A stretch of DNA of 64,000 nucleotides from Mesorhizobium sp. B2-4-15 (GTDB taxonomy: Bacteria; Pseudomonadota; Alphaproteobacteria; Rhizobiales; Rhizobiaceae): assembly GCF_006658505.1 (NCBI RefSeq), contig NZ_VFUZ01000013.1, positions 62,001-126,000 of the forward strand. Direction: 5' to 3'. Positions within the stretch are counted from its first letter, which is position 1; each line of letters starts with the position of its first letter. Shown one piece after another: positions 49,869 to 60,957 of this stretch. The notes under the pieces are model-generated. The model was not told the origin of the DNA. It saw only the letters and a list, made by a program, of their open reading frames with translations, and searched no databases. Position numbers and translations under genes: made by a program.

Positions 49869-50738
49869 TCAGGCGCCGGTGATCAGCTTCCCGGCCTTGG
49901 ATATCCACGACCCGGCATTCTCGCGCGGCGCCAGCCCGTTGCTCTGCAGGAGCTTGTAGGAATCCTTATACCATGAACTGTCAGGGTAGTTGGTGCCGAG
50001 CACCGCGGCGGCGGTCTGGGCCTCCGAGGTGAGCCCCATTGCGTAGTAGCTTTCGGTCAGGCGGGCCAGTGCCTCCTCGACATGACGCGTGTTGGAATAA
50101 TTCTCCACCACGGTACGGAAGCGCTTGACGGCGGCGATGTATTCGCGGCGCTCCAGATAATAGCGGCCGATCTGCATTTCCTTGCCGGCGAGCTGGTCGT
50201 TGGCGAAGCGGATCTTCTGCTTGGCGTCCTCGACATATTCCGAATTCGGCCAGCGCGTCACCAGATCCTGCATGGTCTGCACGGTCTGGCGTGCTTCCTT
50301 CTGGTCCTGCGTCACATCCTTGATCTGGCGATAGTAGCTCAGGCCGATAATGTACTGCGCATAGGGGGCGTCATCGGTGGACGGATAAAGCGCCAGGTAG
50401 CGCTTGGCCGACGAGATCGCCTCGTCGTAGCTGCCCTTTCGATAGTCGGCGAACGCGCCCATCACCATCGATTTGCGGGCCCATTCCGAATAGGGATGCT
50501 GGCGGTCGACGGCGTCGAACTTCTTGCTCGCCTCGTCCAGCCGCCCGGCATTCAGATTGGCGAGGCCTTGATTGTAGAGAACGTCCCCAGGCTCGGTATG
50601 GTCGACATAGGTCGAAAGGTCGATATCTTTCTCCGACGACATGCAGGCCGACAGAAAGAGCGATGGAACAACCACCGAAAGCGCCAGAAAAACAGACCAC
50701 TGCGGCACTTTCGATTGACCGACTCGCTTGAAGAACAT
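49869..50738 (-). CDS. bamD: Outer membrane protein assembly factor BamD
   Basis: A 289-residue lipoprotein of the BAM complex, which folds beta-barrel proteins into the outer membrane. The lipobox LSAC is at 29-32, so the mature protein starts at Cys32. Five tetratricopeptide repeats follow ([40 protein letters not shown]), the usual BamD fold. The ATG at 50738 directly precedes the signal peptide; a 62-codon upstream extension passes through a palindromic repeat and was rejected. Placement after ftsZ-lpxC is typical for this order. Confidence 0.93.
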   Translation of the reverse strand: MFFKRVGQSKVPQWSVFLALSVVVPSLFLSACMSSEKDIDLSTYVDHTEPGDVLYNQGLANLNAGRLDEASKKFDAVDRQHPYSEWARKSMVMGAFADYRKGSYDEAISSAKRYLALYPSTDDAPYAQYIIGLSYYRQIKDVTQDQKEARQTVQTMQDLVTRWPNSEYVEDAKQKIRFANDQLAGKEMQIGRYYLERREYIAAVKRFRTVVENYSNTRHVEEALARLTESYYAMGLTSEAQTAAAVLGTNYPDSSWYKDSYKLLQSNGLAPRENAGSWISKAGKLITGA

Positions 50739-50777
50739 GATTGGATTCCGCCCTTTCGGCGTTATTTTAATGCCCGT

Positions 50778-50824
50778 TGCATGCAGTTCCCCCAAAACTG
50801 GTCCCCACTTTTGAGCGACATGCA
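50778..50824. repeat. Palindromic repeat, family A copy 4 (bamD leader)
   Basis: TGCATG at 50778-50783 and CGACATGCA at 50816-50824 bound an element that contains CCCCCAAAACTG and CCACTTTTGAGCG. Relative to the copies at 1631 and 44806 it is in the opposite orientation. It ends 40 bp upstream of the bamD start. Confidence 0.75.
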
Positions 50825-51001
50825 CTAATCGACGGCAGCAGCCATAGACCATAACCGCCTTGCCGGGCAACGCTATGTCTAGCCAATCGCACATTTTTGT
50901 GGCGGTCGGTCGGAGCCTCGACATCCCTGTGATTTCACCAGCCGATGGTGCATTCCTGCAACACCGGCCGTCTCCAAGGGAATCGAAAAAAGCTAAGGGA
51001 T

Positions 51002-51952
51002 TCAGATCATCCAGGGCGCATAGAGCGGCGCATTGACGGCGCTCATCTCCGCCGCGCGGCCACGCTCGCGGCGTGTCGTCTCGACGATCTCGAAAGCCGT
51101 GCGGTCCGACAGCAGGCGCCGCAGCGCCGCGGCGTTCAGCCTGTGGCCGCCGCGATAGGAACGGAAACAGCCGATGAAGCGGGCGCCGCCCAGCGCCAGG
51201 TCGCCCATGGCGTCCAGCGTCTTGTGGCGCACGAATTCGTTGGGGTAGCGCAGGCCGCCCATGTTGATGACGCGGTTGTCGTCACCAATCACCAGAGAAT
51301 TCTCCAGCGAGGATCCCAGGGCGTAGCCGGCGGCCCACAGCCGCTCGACATCCTTCATGAAGCCGAAGGTGCGGGCCCGCGCGATGTCACGGCGGAAGAT
51401 GTCGGCATTGATGTCGGAAGCAAAGAGCTGACGCCCGATCGCCGGACTTTCGAAATCGATCTCGACCTCGAAGCGGGTGCCGTCATAGGGTCTGAACTCC
51501 GCCCAGGAAGCACCGTTCTCGATGCGGACCGGCTTGACGACCCTGATGTAGCGCCGCTTGACCGGCAATTTTTCGATACCCGCCTGGTCGATGGCTTCCA
51601 CGAAGGCCATGGCGCTGCCGTCGAGAATGGGAACTTCGTGCCCATCGATCTCGATGACGACATTGTCGATGCCGAGCCCGAACAGCGCGGCCATTATGTG
51701 CTCCACGGTGGCGATGTGCTCGCCCGAAGGATCGCCGAGCATGGTGCAAAGGTCCGTGGCACCGATCTCGGAAAATAGGGCACGGAACTCGCGGCCCTGC
51801 CCTTCCTCATTGATAAGCTGGAACACGATGCCAGTGTCGGCATCCGCGGGCAGGAAACTGATGGAAACTTCTTTGCCGCTGTGAACGCCGGTGCCTGTAA
51901 GCGACGCGCGCGTCTTCACTGTCGTCTGATAGTCGTGCAAGACAATCCCCAT
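51002..51952 (-). CDS. lpxC: UDP-3-O-acyl-N-acetylglucosamine deacetylase
   Basis: A 316-residue zinc amidase catalysing the committed step of lipid A synthesis. The zinc ligands are His85 in [10 protein letters not shown], and His243 and Asp247 in [10 protein letters not shown]. The general acid His270 is in RGGHRLN. The VHSG segment at 23-26 belongs to the substrate-binding part. Start at 51952 ([10 protein letters not shown]) matches the family; 24 upstream codons were rejected. It follows ftsZ, the usual position at the end of the division cluster. Confidence 0.94.
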   Translation of the reverse strand: MGIVLHDYQTTVKTRASLTGTGVHSGKEVSISFLPADADTGIVFQLINEEGQGREFRALFSEIGATDLCTMLGDPSGEHIATVEHIMAALFGLGIDNVVIEIDGHEVPILDGSAMAFVEAIDQAGIEKLPVKRRYIRVVKPVRIENGASWAEFRPYDGTRFEVEIDFESPAIGRQLFASDINADIFRRDIARARTFGFMKDVERLWAAGYALGSSLENSLVIGDDNRVINMGGLRYPNEFVRHKTLDAMGDLALGGARFIGCFRSYRGGHRLNAAALRRLLSDRTAFEIVETTRRERGRAAEMSAVNAPLYAPWMI

Positions 51953-52177
51953 AAGCCCGAAATGCCTAGGGCCGCTTCTCCAGCCCGAGGGCGCGGCTCT
52001 TGTGAAATCGGCAGGCAGGGCCACTTCCCCGAAATCCCGGCAGACCGACTATGGTAGGCGGCGAAGATAATGTCCCGGCAAGGAGACTCCAAATCACGGT
52101 TTCTTACTCTCTGTAACCGCGAACTGGAACATGTACAGCATCATAAGCGTTTGATTTTCCACAACTTTAAACGTTAA

Positions 52178-52199
52178 CAGGCAAGCAATTCCTTGCCTG
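52178..52199 (-). terminator. Hairpin between ftsZ and lpxC
   Basis: CAGGCAAG and CTTGCCTG pair around CAATTC, with GTTAAC on both outer sides. It lies 33 bp after the ftsZ stop in an AT-rich, 280-bp gap, unlike its surroundings, which also contains GTTAAC three times. No long T-run follows, so it may be a partial terminator or a protein-binding site in the lpxC promoter region. Confidence 0.45.
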
Positions 52200-52231
52200 C
52201 CTGTTAACAATTGTTACAGTCCGTTAACTAC

Positions 52232-53920
52232 TCAGTTGGCTTGGCGGCGCAGGAACGCCGGGATCTCCAGTTGATCGTCGTCCTGAGTCGCCCTGGTCTG
52301 CGGCGTCAGGCGGCCCTGCTCATCCAGCTGGCCGCGGCGCGGTGCGTAGAGCTGCGCGTCCTGGCTGGCGAGGCGGCGCACTTCGGGCGCGGCCTGGCGC
52401 AGCTTCGGTTCACGCGGTTGCGCCGGCTGCAGCCGTGCGGGCTCCTCCTCGCGGCGGGTCAGCCCATTGGTCAGACGCTTCAGCAGGCCCATAGGTCCGC
52501 TGTTCTCGTGGTGGTCTGCCGGACGGCTCTTCGCTTCGACCTCGGCCTTCACGACCGGCGGAAAGTCCTCGACGCGCGGCATGCGCTGCGGGGCCATCGC
52601 GACCGGCTGCTGGACCTCACGCAGCATTTCGCGCGGCTGCGGAGCCGGCTGCATCATCTGCTGGGGAACCGGCTGCACCATCGGCTGCGGCTGCGCGGGC
52701 GGCGCCTGGAAGATCTTGCTCTGCGGGCGGAAATCGTCCGCATGGGCAACCGGTGCCGGACGCGGCTGAGCCATGGCCGCCGCATTTGCTTCGGCCAACT
52801 GGATCGCTTCCGCTACCGGATCGACGGTGCGCGGCTCGTAAACGGTCTGCTGGACCGGCGCCGGGCGGCTTTCGACGGCGGCAACGGCTGGACGGGGGGC
52901 GGGCTTCTGCGGCGCGGCGCGGATCGAGATCGGCGCGGCGGCTATTTCAGCCGCCGACTTGTCGATGCCGGTGGCGACCACCGAGACGCGGATGACGCCT
53001 TCCAGTTCCTCGTCGAAGGTGGCGCCCAGGATGATGTTTGCGTCCTGGTCGACCTCCTCGCGGATACGGGTTGCCGCTTCGTCGACTTCGAACAGGGTGA
53101 GGTCGCGGCCGCCGGTGATCGAGATCAGCAGGCCCTTGGCGCCCTTCATCGAGGTCTCGTCGAGCAGCGGGTTGGCGATTGCCGCTTCCGCCGCTGCCAT
53201 TGCGCGGCCCTCGCCCGAAGCTTCGCCGGTGCCCATCATCGCCTTGCCCATTTCGCGCATGACCGAACGCACGTCGGCGAAGTCGAGGTTGATCAGGCCT
53301 TCCTTGACCATCAGGTCGGTGATGCAGGCGACGCCGGAATAGAGCACCTGGTCGGCCATGGCGAAGGCATCGGCGAAAGTGGTCTTGTCATTGGCCAGCC
53401 GGAACAGGTTCTGGTTGGGGATCACGATCAGCGTGTCGACGCATTTCTGCAGCTCTTCGATGCCCATGTCGGCCGTCTTCATGCGGCGCTGGCCTTCGAA
53501 GTGGAACGGCTTGGTCACGACGCCGACGGTGAGGATGCCCTTCTCGCGCGCGGCGCGCGCAACGACCGGAGCGGCACCGGTGCCGGTGCCGCCGCCCATG
53601 CCGGCGGTGACGAAGCACATATGGGTGTTGGACAGGTGATCGATGATCTCGTCGATGCATTCTTCCGCCGCCGCGCGGCCGACTTCCGGCTGCGAACCCG
53701 CGCCGAGACCTTCGGTGACATGCGCGCCGAGCTGGATCAGCCGGTCGGCCTTCGACATGGTCAGCGCCTGGGCGTCGGTGTTGGCGACAACGAACTCGAC
53801 ACCGCGCAGCCCGGCGGTGATCATGTTGTTGACGGCGTTGCCGCCGCCGCCGCCGACACCGAACACGGTGATGCGTGGCTTAAGCTCGGTGATGTCCGGC
53901 TTCTGCAGATTGATGGTCAT
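52232..53920 (-). CDS. ftsZ: Cell division protein FtsZ
   Basis: A 562-residue tubulin-like GTPase that forms the division ring. The GTP-binding signature GGGTGTG is at 109-115 and the T7 loop ([11 protein letters not shown]) near 210. The globular part ends near residue 320. A disordered linker of about 220 residues rich in Pro, Gln and Ala follows. The C-terminal peptide, [10 protein letters not shown], binds FtsA. The long linker is typical of rhizobial FtsZ. AAAGGACGGAG precedes the ATG. It follows ftsA and ftsQ on the same strand. Confidence 0.96.
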   Translation of the reverse strand: MTINLQKPDITELKPRITVFGVGGGGGNAVNNMITAGLRGVEFVVANTDAQALTMSKADRLIQLGAHVTEGLGAGSQPEVGRAAAEECIDEIIDHLSNTHMCFVTAGMGGGTGTGAAPVVARAAREKGILTVGVVTKPFHFEGQRRMKTADMGIEELQKCVDTLIVIPNQNLFRLANDKTTFADAFAMADQVLYSGVACITDLMVKEGLINLDFADVRSVMREMGKAMMGTGEASGEGRAMAAAEAAIANPLLDETSMKGAKGLLISITGGRDLTLFEVDEAATRIREEVDQDANIILGATFDEELEGVIRVSVVATGIDKSAAEIAAAPISIRAAPQKPAPRPAVAAVESRPAPVQQTVYEPRTVDPVAEAIQLAEANAAAMAQPRPAPVAHADDFRPQSKIFQAPPAQPQPMVQPVPQQMMQPAPQPREMLREVQQPVAMAPQRMPRVEDFPPVVKAEVEAKSRPADHHENSGPMGLLKRLTNGLTRREEEPARLQPAQPREPKLRQAAPEVRRLASQDAQLYAPRRGQLDEQGRLTPQTRATQDDDQLEIPAFLRRQAN

Positions 53921-53986
53921 TGTCTCCGTCCTTTGCCTTTCACGCCGCTTCGCCGCCGCGGCCGCCTATGGGGCTGTCCCCGTCAA

Positions 53987-55294
53987 TTAGAAACTGTCTC
54001 TCAACCACTGACTCATGCGATGCAGTTTTCCACCCGTTCCGGTCATCCTGAGACCGGAAATGCCTTTCGCCGGATGGCTCTCGAAACTCGCCATCTGCGG
54101 ATAGATCAGAAGTCCGACGGCGGCCGAGAAAGCCGGCCCCTTCGCCGCCTCGGGCAGGCCCGCCACGCCGAGCGGGCGGCCGATGCGCACATTGCGTCCC
54201 AGGATGCGGCGTGCCGCCTCCGGCAGGCCGGCCAACTGGCTGGCGCCGCCGGTGAGCACGACGCGCTTGCCGACCGCGTTGCCGTAGCCCGACTTGTTCA
54301 GCCGGTCGCGCAGAAGTTCGAGCGTCTCGTCGATACGGGCACGCACGATGCGTGTCATCACCGAGCGCGGGATCTGCAACGGCACGTCACCATCGTCGCC
54401 GATCGGCTGGATCGAAACCAGGTCGCGGTCATCGGCACTGCCCGGCAGCGCCGAACCGTGCATCACCTTGAGCCGCTCGGCGGCATCGAGCGAAGTCGAG
54501 AGCCCCTTGGCCATGTCAAGCGTGACATGGTTGCCGCCGATGGCGATCGCATCGCCGTGGACGAACCTGCCTTCCGAAAACACCGAGATCGTGGTCGTGC
54601 CGCCGCCCATGTCGATGCAGGCTGCACCCAGTTCCAGCTCATCGTCGACAAGCGCCGCCAGCCCGCTGGCATAGGGCGTCGCCACCATGCGCTCGACCGA
54701 CAGATGTGAGCGGTTGATGGAGAGCTCCAGGTTGCGCATTGGGGCCGCGTCACCCGTCAGCACATGCATGTCGACGCCAAGCGCGTCGCCGACCATGCCG
54801 CGCGGATCGCGCACGCCGCGCTCGGCGTCCAGCGAGAAGCCGACCGGCAGCGAATGGATCACCTCGCGCTCGGCCTTGAGCGCCTGCTTGGCGCCGGCGC
54901 CAAGCACGCGCTTGATGTCGGCCTCGTCGGCCTCATGGCCGCCGAGGTTGATGGTCGCCGAGAAGGCTTCGCTCTTCAGCCGGCCGGCGGTCATGTTGAC
55001 GATGAGCGAATCGACCGTCAGCCCGGCCATCCGCTCGGCGGCGTCGACGGACAAGCGGATCGCATGCTCGGCGCGGTCGAGATCGACCACCACACCCGAC
55101 TTCACGCCCTGCGATTTCTGATGGCCGATGCCGATGACCCGGATCCGGTGCGAGCGGCCGCGCAACAGCTTGCCGTCATCGTTCGGCTTGAGCTTGGCCA
55201 CCATGCAGCAGACCTTGTTCGAGCCGACATCCAGCACCGTCAAGGTGCCGGACCGGCGCGACGAGGCATCGCCAGAACCGCCAAGCCAGCTCAT
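53987..55294 (-). CDS. ftsA: Cell division protein FtsA
   Basis: A 435-residue actin-like ATPase that anchors FtsZ filaments to the membrane. Phosphate-binding segments TVLDVGSNKVCCMVAK near residue 20 and ACIDMGGGTTTISVF are visible, and the SHS2/1C domain lies between them. The C-terminus (HRMSQWLRDSF) is the amphipathic membrane-targeting helix. Its ATG overlaps the ftsQ stop by 4 bp (ATGA). It lies 66 bp upstream of ftsZ. Confidence 0.95.
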   Translation of the reverse strand: MSWLGGSGDASSRRSGTLTVLDVGSNKVCCMVAKLKPNDDGKLLRGRSHRIRVIGIGHQKSQGVKSGVVVDLDRAEHAIRLSVDAAERMAGLTVDSLIVNMTAGRLKSEAFSATINLGGHEADEADIKRVLGAGAKQALKAEREVIHSLPVGFSLDAERGVRDPRGMVGDALGVDMHVLTGDAAPMRNLELSINRSHLSVERMVATPYASGLAALVDDELELGAACIDMGGGTTTISVFSEGRFVHGDAIAIGGNHVTLDMAKGLSTSLDAAERLKVMHGSALPGSADDRDLVSIQPIGDDGDVPLQIPRSVMTRIVRARIDETLELLRDRLNKSGYGNAVGKRVVLTGGASQLAGLPEAARRILGRNVRIGRPLGVAGLPEAAKGPAFSAAVGLLIYPQMASFESHPAKGISGLRMTGTGGKLHRMSQWLRDSF

Positions 55295-56232
55295 ATCTTC
55301 GTCTCCGGCTTGCGCTTGAGGGTTTTCGGTTTCTCGTTGAGCGCGGCCTCGCGCTGCGTCGCCGCCTCGGGCGTCAACTGCACGACCAGCCGGTCCGTGA
55401 GGCGCATGTCGACGGCGGCGATGTCACGCGACAAAAGTCCGTTGTCATGGTCCATCTTCACGAGTTCCGCGAGAGCCTGGTCCTCGCCATCCTCCGGCAA
55501 CTTGACGGTGATGCCATTGTCCAGCTTCAGGTCCCAGCGCCGCTCGCCGACACGGATGTAGCCCTTTATGCGGCTGGCGAGATCGGGATATTGCTCGACC
55601 TTGGCCAGGAAATCAGGCGCCTTGGCGGGCGCGCCAGTGCCGATCAGCAGCGGCAAGAGCACCTGCTTGCCGCCCGAGAAGGGCGCGATGACGGCACCAT
55701 TCTTCTCGATGACCGAAAGATCACTGCCCTGCTGCCAGAGCGCGAAGGCCTCGCGCTCCTCGACGCGCACTTCCAGAGTGTGCGGATAGACCTTGCGCAC
55801 CGCAGCGACCTCGATCCAGGGCAGGCCGGAGATGCGCTCGCGCGCGGCCTCCGCGTCGAAGCCGATCAGCGACGTCCAGCCGTCAAGCTCGAGCCTGTCG
55901 AGAATGTCGATTTCCGAGGTCTGATGGTTGCCGACCACCTTGACCTGATCGACGGCAAAGCCGGTGCGGGCAGTGATGCTCTGGATGATACCGTCGGCAT
56001 GACCGCCAAGATAGGCACCGTAGGCGCCGCTCGACGCGAGCAGCACGGCCGACATGATCGCGGAGGAGAAACGCGGCGCCTGGAACTCGCCGTCACCCAG
56101 GCGCGCGAGCATGCGCACCGGGCGGCGAAGCATGCGCGGCAGCACGAAATGGCCCGATGACAACGGCAGGCCGAACAGCGACGGCACCGCCGCGCCCTTC
56201 CCCCTACCCTGTCCCCATTTCAACGCAGACAC
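55291..56232 (-). CDS. ftsQ: Cell division protein FtsQ
   Basis: A 313-residue bitopic protein linking early and late divisome parts. A basic cytoplasmic part precedes one membrane helix ([17 protein letters not shown]). A POTRA domain ([19 protein letters not shown]) and a beta domain follow. I choose a GTG start at 56230-56232 because GGAGGA stands 6 bases before it; the longer frame begins with TTG and has no such site. The start lies inside the last codons of ddl, a 13-bp overlap, and the stop overlaps ftsA by 4 bp. Confidence 0.9.
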   Translation of the reverse strand: MSALKWGQGRGKGAAVPSLFGLPLSSGHFVLPRMLRRPVRMLARLGDGEFQAPRFSSAIMSAVLLASSGAYGAYLGGHADGIIQSITARTGFAVDQVKVVGNHQTSEIDILDRLELDGWTSLIGFDAEAARERISGLPWIEVAAVRKVYPHTLEVRVEEREAFALWQQGSDLSVIEKNGAVIAPFSGGKQVLLPLLIGTGAPAKAPDFLAKVEQYPDLASRIKGYIRVGERRWDLKLDNGITVKLPEDGEDQALAELVKMDHDNGLLSRDIAAVDMRLTDRLVVQLTPEAATQREAALNEKPKTLKRKPETKI

Positions 56233-57146
56233 GAAGCGTCCTCCACCATCCAACTCAACAGTTCACCAAACGAATGCCCGGCCTGGGCGGCGATTTCAGG
56301 CACCAGAGATGTCGGCGTCATGCCCGGCTGGGTGTTGACCTCGAGCCATACAACTTCGCCATTTTCGGAGTGACGATCGTCATAACGGAAGTCCGACCGG
56401 GAAACGCCCCGACAGCCGACAGCTTGGTGAGCCTTGAGCGCCAGTGTCTGTATTTTTTGGTAAATATTCGGTGAAACTTTTGCGGGGCATTCGTGTTTTG
56501 ATCCGCCGGCAACATATTTTGAATCGTAGTCGTAGAAGGAATGGCCCGTCGGGATGATCTCGCAGACGCCGAGCGCCACATCACCCATGACGGCGCAGGT
56601 CAGTTCGCGCCCATGGATGTAGCGCTCGACCATGACGGTATCGCCATATTTCCATTCGGACGATCCGACGATCTGCGGCGGATGCGACTGCCCTTCAGGC
56701 ACGATGACGACGCCGAAGCTCGATCCTTCATTGACCGGCTTGATCACGTAGGGCGGCTTCATCGGATGCTTGTTCTGGATGGCGAAGCGATTGGCGACCT
56801 TCGATTCGGCGACGGGAACGCCGACTGATTTGACGATCTTCTTCGCCTGCTCCTTGTTCATGGCGAGCGCCGAGGCGAGCACGCCGGAATGGGTGTAGGG
56901 AATACCGAGATATTCGAGGATACCCTGGATCGTGCCATCCTCACCGAATGGACCATGCAACGCGTTGAAGGCGACATCCGGCCGAAGCTCGGCGAGCACG
57001 GAACCGACGTCGCGCCCGACATCGACGCGGGTGACCTGGTAGCCTTCCTTCTCCAGCGCATCGGCACAGGCCTTTCCGGAGGACAGGGACACGGGCCGCT
57101 CTGACGAGAAACCTCCCAGCAGGACGGCCACATGCTTGCTCTTCAT
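56220..57146 (-). CDS. ddl: D-alanine--D-alanine ligase
   Basis: A 308-residue ATP-grasp ligase forming the D-Ala-D-Ala end of the peptidoglycan stem. Segments are [20 protein letters not shown] at the N-terminus, [20 protein letters not shown], and the Mg-binding C-terminal [19 protein letters not shown]. It opens the ddl-ftsQ-ftsA-ftsZ group, following a 323-bp gap after murB that carries seven GANTC sites. The length and order match the DdlB type found in division clusters. Confidence 0.94.
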   Translation of the reverse strand: MKSKHVAVLLGGFSSERPVSLSSGKACADALEKEGYQVTRVDVGRDVGSVLAELRPDVAFNALHGPFGEDGTIQGILEYLGIPYTHSGVLASALAMNKEQAKKIVKSVGVPVAESKVANRFAIQNKHPMKPPYVIKPVNEGSSFGVVIVPEGQSHPPQIVGSSEWKYGDTVMVERYIHGRELTCAVMGDVALGVCEIIPTGHSFYDYDSKYVAGGSKHECPAKVSPNIYQKIQTLALKAHQAVGCRGVSRSDFRYDDRHSENGEVVWLEVNTQPGMTPTSLVPEIAAQAGHSFGELLSWMVEDASCLR

Positions 57147-57196
57147 TCCCCGTCATCCCCTCTCACGGCGGACCAAAACCAGATTTCCGCAACATT

Positions 57197-57375
57197 GAGT
57201 CCGAGTCTCTCGGCAGGTTGCCCCCCAGACGGAAAACGCGGGTAACGCGTCGAACGACTCAAATCAGGAAACGCTTTGGAGCAGAGAATCAGAGAGTTGA
57301 TTTACTGGCAAGTGCTTATGATTCCGAGAGATTCACTTTCTGAGAAAATGGACGTGAAAACCGTGTCGGTGAGTC
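57197..57375. promoter_or_regulatory. Cluster of seven GANTC (CcrM) sites upstream of ddl-ftsQAZ
   Basis: GANTC occurs at 57197, 57203, 57256, 57286, 57320, 57330 and 57371. With random sequence of even base composition 0.7 sites would be expected in this 179-bp span. GANTC is the target of the cell-cycle methyltransferase CcrM in alphaproteobacteria, and hemimethylated sites can control promoters through GcrA. The murB-ddl gap (57147-57469) holds no gene and is the natural promoter region for the division genes. Confidence 0.6.
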
Positions 57376-57469
57376 CCCGAAGCAACGCTTTTTGCGCACT
57401 CCGGGAACGCGTTTGAAGTTCAACCATCACGTGAACTTCACCGGCAACTAAAATTAATTGAGATTGAGG

Positions 57470-58435
57470 TCAGAGCAGTTGGCCGAGAAACTCCTGCACG
57501 GCATGTCCGGGCCGGAAATTGCCGATGCGCTTGAGCTCCCAGTGCAGGCGCATGCCGGAATGTTCGAGCACGCGCGCCCGCACCGTCTCGCCGAGATATT
57601 CGAGGTCGTAACCGGTGGCGGTGCCGGTGTTGATCATGAAGTTGCAGTGCAGGGGCGACATCTGCGCCCCGCCGATCAGCAGGCCGCGGCAGCCCGCCTT
57701 GTCGATCTCCTTCCAGGCCGAGGTGCCTTCGGGATTCTTGAAGGTCGAGCCGCCGGTCTTCTCGCGGATCGGCTGCACGGTCTCGCGGTGGTTCTGCACG
57801 GCATCCATCGCCGCCTTGATCACCGCCTTGTCCTCGGCAAACCCTTCGAACACGGCCGAGGTGAAGATCAGCCCGGACGGTGCGGCCGAGTGGCGATAGG
57901 CATAACCCATGTCGGCATTGCTCAGCGTCTGGACATTGCCCTTGCGGTCGAGCGCGCGCACCTCGACAACGCGCTCGCGCGTCTCGACGCCATTGGCGCC
58001 AGCATTCATCCTGAGCGCGCCGCCAATGGCGCCTGGAATGCCGTGGTAGAAATGGAAGCCGCCAATGCCGGCCTCGAGCGCCACGGCGGCCATGCGCTTG
58101 TCGGGCGTCGCCGCGCCTGCCCTGATCCTGATCGGTGAGATGACTTCGGCCTCGCCAAAGCCCTTGGCGGAAAGCCGGATGACAAAGCCTGGAATGCCGC
58201 CATCCCTGACAAGCAGGTTCGAGCCGATGCCGACGATGGTCAGCGGGATTTCTTCGGGAACCGCCCGAAGGAATGCGGCGAGGTCCTTCTCGTCCGCCGG
58301 CTGGAACAGCGCTTCAGCCAGGCCGCCGGCGCGGAACCAGGTGATCTTGTCCATCTCGGCATTGGGCGTGATGCGGCCGCGCAGGCCGGCAAGCCGGTCG
58401 CCAAGTCTGTCGATCAGGGCCTGGCCATGCGTCAT
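57470..58435 (-). CDS. murB: UDP-N-acetylenolpyruvoylglucosamine reductase
   Basis: A 321-residue flavoenzyme that reduces enolpyruvyl-UDP-GlcNAc to UDP-MurNAc with NADPH. FAD-binding segments are [20 protein letters not shown] and [18 protein letters not shown]. The catalytic Ser is in [14 protein letters not shown], where the family places the proton donor. The Tyr-loop of type I MurB is absent, as usual for type II enzymes. Its ATG overlaps the murC stop by 4 bp. It is the last gene before the GANTC-rich gap. Confidence 0.94.
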   Translation of the reverse strand: MTHGQALIDRLGDRLAGLRGRITPNAEMDKITWFRAGGLAEALFQPADEKDLAAFLRAVPEEIPLTIVGIGSNLLVRDGGIPGFVIRLSAKGFGEAEVISPIRIRAGAATPDKRMAAVALEAGIGGFHFYHGIPGAIGGALRMNAGANGVETRERVVEVRALDRKGNVQTLSNADMGYAYRHSAAPSGLIFTSAVFEGFAEDKAVIKAAMDAVQNHRETVQPIREKTGGSTFKNPEGTSAWKEIDKAGCRGLLIGGAQMSPLHCNFMINTGTATGYDLEYLGETVRARVLEHSGMRLHWELKRIGNFRPGHAVQEFLGQLL

Positions 58436-59832
58436 GAGGCGGCAAGCTCCTTGGGCAAGGCATAAGCCCATTGGGTGATATTGCCGGCGCCGAGGAAGAC
58501 GACGAAATCGCCGAGCTTGGCGAGATCACGGATGATCGGCGCGATATCGGCCGGTCCTTCGATGTAGCGGGCGTCGCGATGGCCGCCGGCGCGGATGCGC
58601 GACACCAGCGCATCGGAAGTCACGCCCTCGATCGGCTCTTCGCCGGCCGCGTAGACAGGGGCGACCATCACCGTGTCGGCGTCGTTGAAGCAGGCCGAAA
58701 ACTCGTTGAACAGATCATGCAGCCGGGTGAAGCGGTGCGGCTGGGCAATGGCGATGACGCGTCCCTTGGTGGCGCTGCGCGCGGCCTTGAGCACGGCCGC
58801 GATCTCGACCGGATGATGGCCGTAGTCGTCGAAAATGTCGACGCCGTTCCAGGAGCCGGTACGGGTGAAGCGGCGTTTGACGCCGGCAAAGGACGACAGG
58901 CCCTTCTTGATCGCCTCGCCGGACAGGCCGAGCTCATGCGCGACCGCGATCGCGGCGGTGGCGTTCGAGACATTGTGGCGGCCTGGCATTGGCAGCCGCA
59001 GGTCCGCTATCGTCTTCTGGCCGCCGGTCTTGCGGTCGCGGATCACCACGTCGAACTCGGACGTGGCACCCGCCATGCGATGGTTGGTGAAGCGCACATC
59101 GGCCTGCGCGTTCTCGCCATAGGTGATGACGCGGCGGTCCTCGATACGGCCGACCAGCGCCTGGACTTCCGGGTGGTCGGTGCACATCACGCCGAAACCG
59201 TAGAACGGCACATTCTCGACGAACTGGCGGAACGCCTCGCGCACCTTGTCGAAACTACCATAGTGGTCGAGATGCTCGGGATCGATATTGGTGACGACGG
59301 CAATGTCGGCCGGCAGCTTGAGAAAGGTGCCGTCGCTCTCGTCGGCTTCGACCACCATCCATTCGCCATCGCCCATGCGGGCGTTGGTGCCATAGGCATT
59401 GATGATGCCGCCATTGATGACGGTCGGGTCAAGCCCGCCGGCTTCGAGCAGCGTCGCCACCATGGAGGTCGTCGTCGTCTTGCCGTGCGTGCCGCCGATG
59501 GCCACCGCCTGGCGGAAGCGCATCAGCTCGGCCAGCATCTCGGCGCGACGCACGATCGGCAGCAGCCTTTCACGCGCGGCCTTGAGCTCCGGATTGGATT
59601 TCTTGATCGCCGTCGAGACGACGATGACCTCGGCATCGCCGAGGTTTTCGGCCTTGTGGCCGACGAAGCATTCGATGCCCTTGTCGCGCAGGCGCTGCAC
59701 ATTGGCGCTATCGGCCTGATCGGACCCTTGCACCTTGTAGCCGAGATTGTGCAGCACCTCGGCGATGCCGCTCATGCCGATGCCGCCAATGCCGATGAAA
59801 TGCACGAGGCCGATGGTCTGCGGCATTTTCAT
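58432..59832 (-). CDS. murC: UDP-N-acetylmuramate--L-alanine ligase
   Basis: A 466-residue Mur ligase adding L-Ala to UDP-MurNAc with ATP. An N-terminal Rossmann-like domain ([17 protein letters not shown]) precedes the central ATPase with P-loop GTHGKTT at 114-120. The C-terminal domain contains [18 protein letters not shown]. It overlaps murG and murB by 4 bp on each side, indicating tight translational coupling. Confidence 0.95.
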   Translation of the reverse strand: MKMPQTIGLVHFIGIGGIGMSGIAEVLHNLGYKVQGSDQADSANVQRLRDKGIECFVGHKAENLGDAEVIVVSTAIKKSNPELKAARERLLPIVRRAEMLAELMRFRQAVAIGGTHGKTTTTSMVATLLEAGGLDPTVINGGIINAYGTNARMGDGEWMVVEADESDGTFLKLPADIAVVTNIDPEHLDHYGSFDKVREAFRQFVENVPFYGFGVMCTDHPEVQALVGRIEDRRVITYGENAQADVRFTNHRMAGATSEFDVVIRDRKTGGQKTIADLRLPMPGRHNVSNATAAIAVAHELGLSGEAIKKGLSSFAGVKRRFTRTGSWNGVDIFDDYGHHPVEIAAVLKAARSATKGRVIAIAQPHRFTRLHDLFNEFSACFNDADTVMVAPVYAAGEEPIEGVTSDALVSRIRAGGHRDARYIEGPADIAPIIRDLAKLGDFVVFLGAGNITQWAYALPKELAAS

Positions 59833-60956
59833 GCGTGCGTCCCCTTCCTGAAGTCCGAAACGGTTTTTCTGGACGCAATAGCCTCTGTGAGGTCGGCGAG
59901 CAACCTTGCCGCGTGCGGCCTGCCAGCTGATTTCGCGCCAGCCGCCATCGCCGCCAGCCGCTCGGGGGCGTCCATCAGTCCGCCAAGGAGGGTTGCGATG
60001 CGCTCGGGCGACAGCGAGGATTGTGGGTGCACCTCGCCTCCGCCGGCGGCGGCAAGGGCCGCCGCGTTTGCCGCCTGGTCGTGGTCGAGCGCGTAGGGAT
60101 AGGGCACCAGCAACGCCGGTCGTCCGATGACGGCGATCTCCGAGACGGTCGAGGCACCGGAACGTGAGATCACCAGATGCGCCCCCGCCATGCGTGCCGC
60201 CATGTCGGTGAAGAAGGGCGAAACCTCGGCGGCGACGCCAAGCGCGGCATAGGCCGCCTTCACCCGCCCCACGTCATCGGCACGCGCCTGCTGCGTGATC
60301 GCAAGCCGCTTGCGCTGTGCATCGGAAAGCAGTGCGATCGCCCCCGGCATGGCATCGGAAAAGAACTGGGCGCCCTGGCTGCCGCCGAACACCAGCAGGC
60401 GGAACGGCTCCTCCCCGGTCGATGCCGCATAAGGTGTCTTGGCCGCTTCCAGCACAGCCGGCCTGACCGGATTGCCTGTCGTCACCGTCTTGGCGCCGGC
60501 GGCACTCGCATCCTGCGGCAGGAAGCCGCCGGCTATGGCATCGACACGGCCGGCCAGCGCCCTGTTGGCGCGCCCCATCACCGCGTTCTGCTCATGGATC
60601 AAAGTCGGCACCTTGCGCCGCGTCGCGGCATAGAGCGGCGGCAGGGTCGGGTAGCCGCCGAAGCCGACGACGGCATCCGGCTTGATCCTGCCGATAATGG
60701 CGGACGCCTGCCGTACGCCGCGCCAGATTTTCCAGAAGGCCCCGAGCAAGGCGAAAGGGTTCTTCGAACCCATCGTCGCCGACTGGATCGGATGGATGGC
60801 GGCGGCCGGGAAGCGGCTGGCAAATCGCTCGGCGCGGTCGTCCGTCGCCAGATGCACCGTCCAGCCGCGCTCGGCGAGCTCATGCGCCAGCGCCTCGGCC
60901 GGAAACAGATGTCCGCCGGTTCCGCCCGCCGCGAGAAGGATGACACCCCTCGCCAT
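59829..60956 (-). CDS. murG: UDP-GlcNAc transferase MurG
   Basis: A 375-residue GT-B glycosyltransferase making lipid II from lipid I on the inner membrane face. The N-terminal glycine loop GGTGGH is at 11-16, [12 protein letters not shown] follows in the first domain, and [11 protein letters not shown] starts the second. The UDP-binding [20 protein letters not shown] is near residue 265. It starts one base after the ftsW stop (TGATATG). Confidence 0.95.
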   Translation of the reverse strand: MARGVILLAAGGTGGHLFPAEALAHELAERGWTVHLATDDRAERFASRFPAAAIHPIQSATMGSKNPFALLGAFWKIWRGVRQASAIIGRIKPDAVVGFGGYPTLPPLYAATRRKVPTLIHEQNAVMGRANRALAGRVDAIAGGFLPQDASAAGAKTVTTGNPVRPAVLEAAKTPYAASTGEEPFRLLVFGGSQGAQFFSDAMPGAIALLSDAQRKRLAITQQARADDVGRVKAAYAALGVAAEVSPFFTDMAARMAGAHLVISRSGASTVSEIAVIGRPALLVPYPYALDHDQAANAAALAAAGGGEVHPQSSLSPERIATLLGGLMDAPERLAAMAAGAKSAGRPHAARLLADLTEAIASRKTVSDFRKGTHA

Positions 60957-60957
60957 A

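Noticed and set aside
52211..54709. An 832-residue open frame antisense to ftsZ and ftsA
   Set aside because: Crosses two strongly supported genes and their gap and has no protein-like composition.
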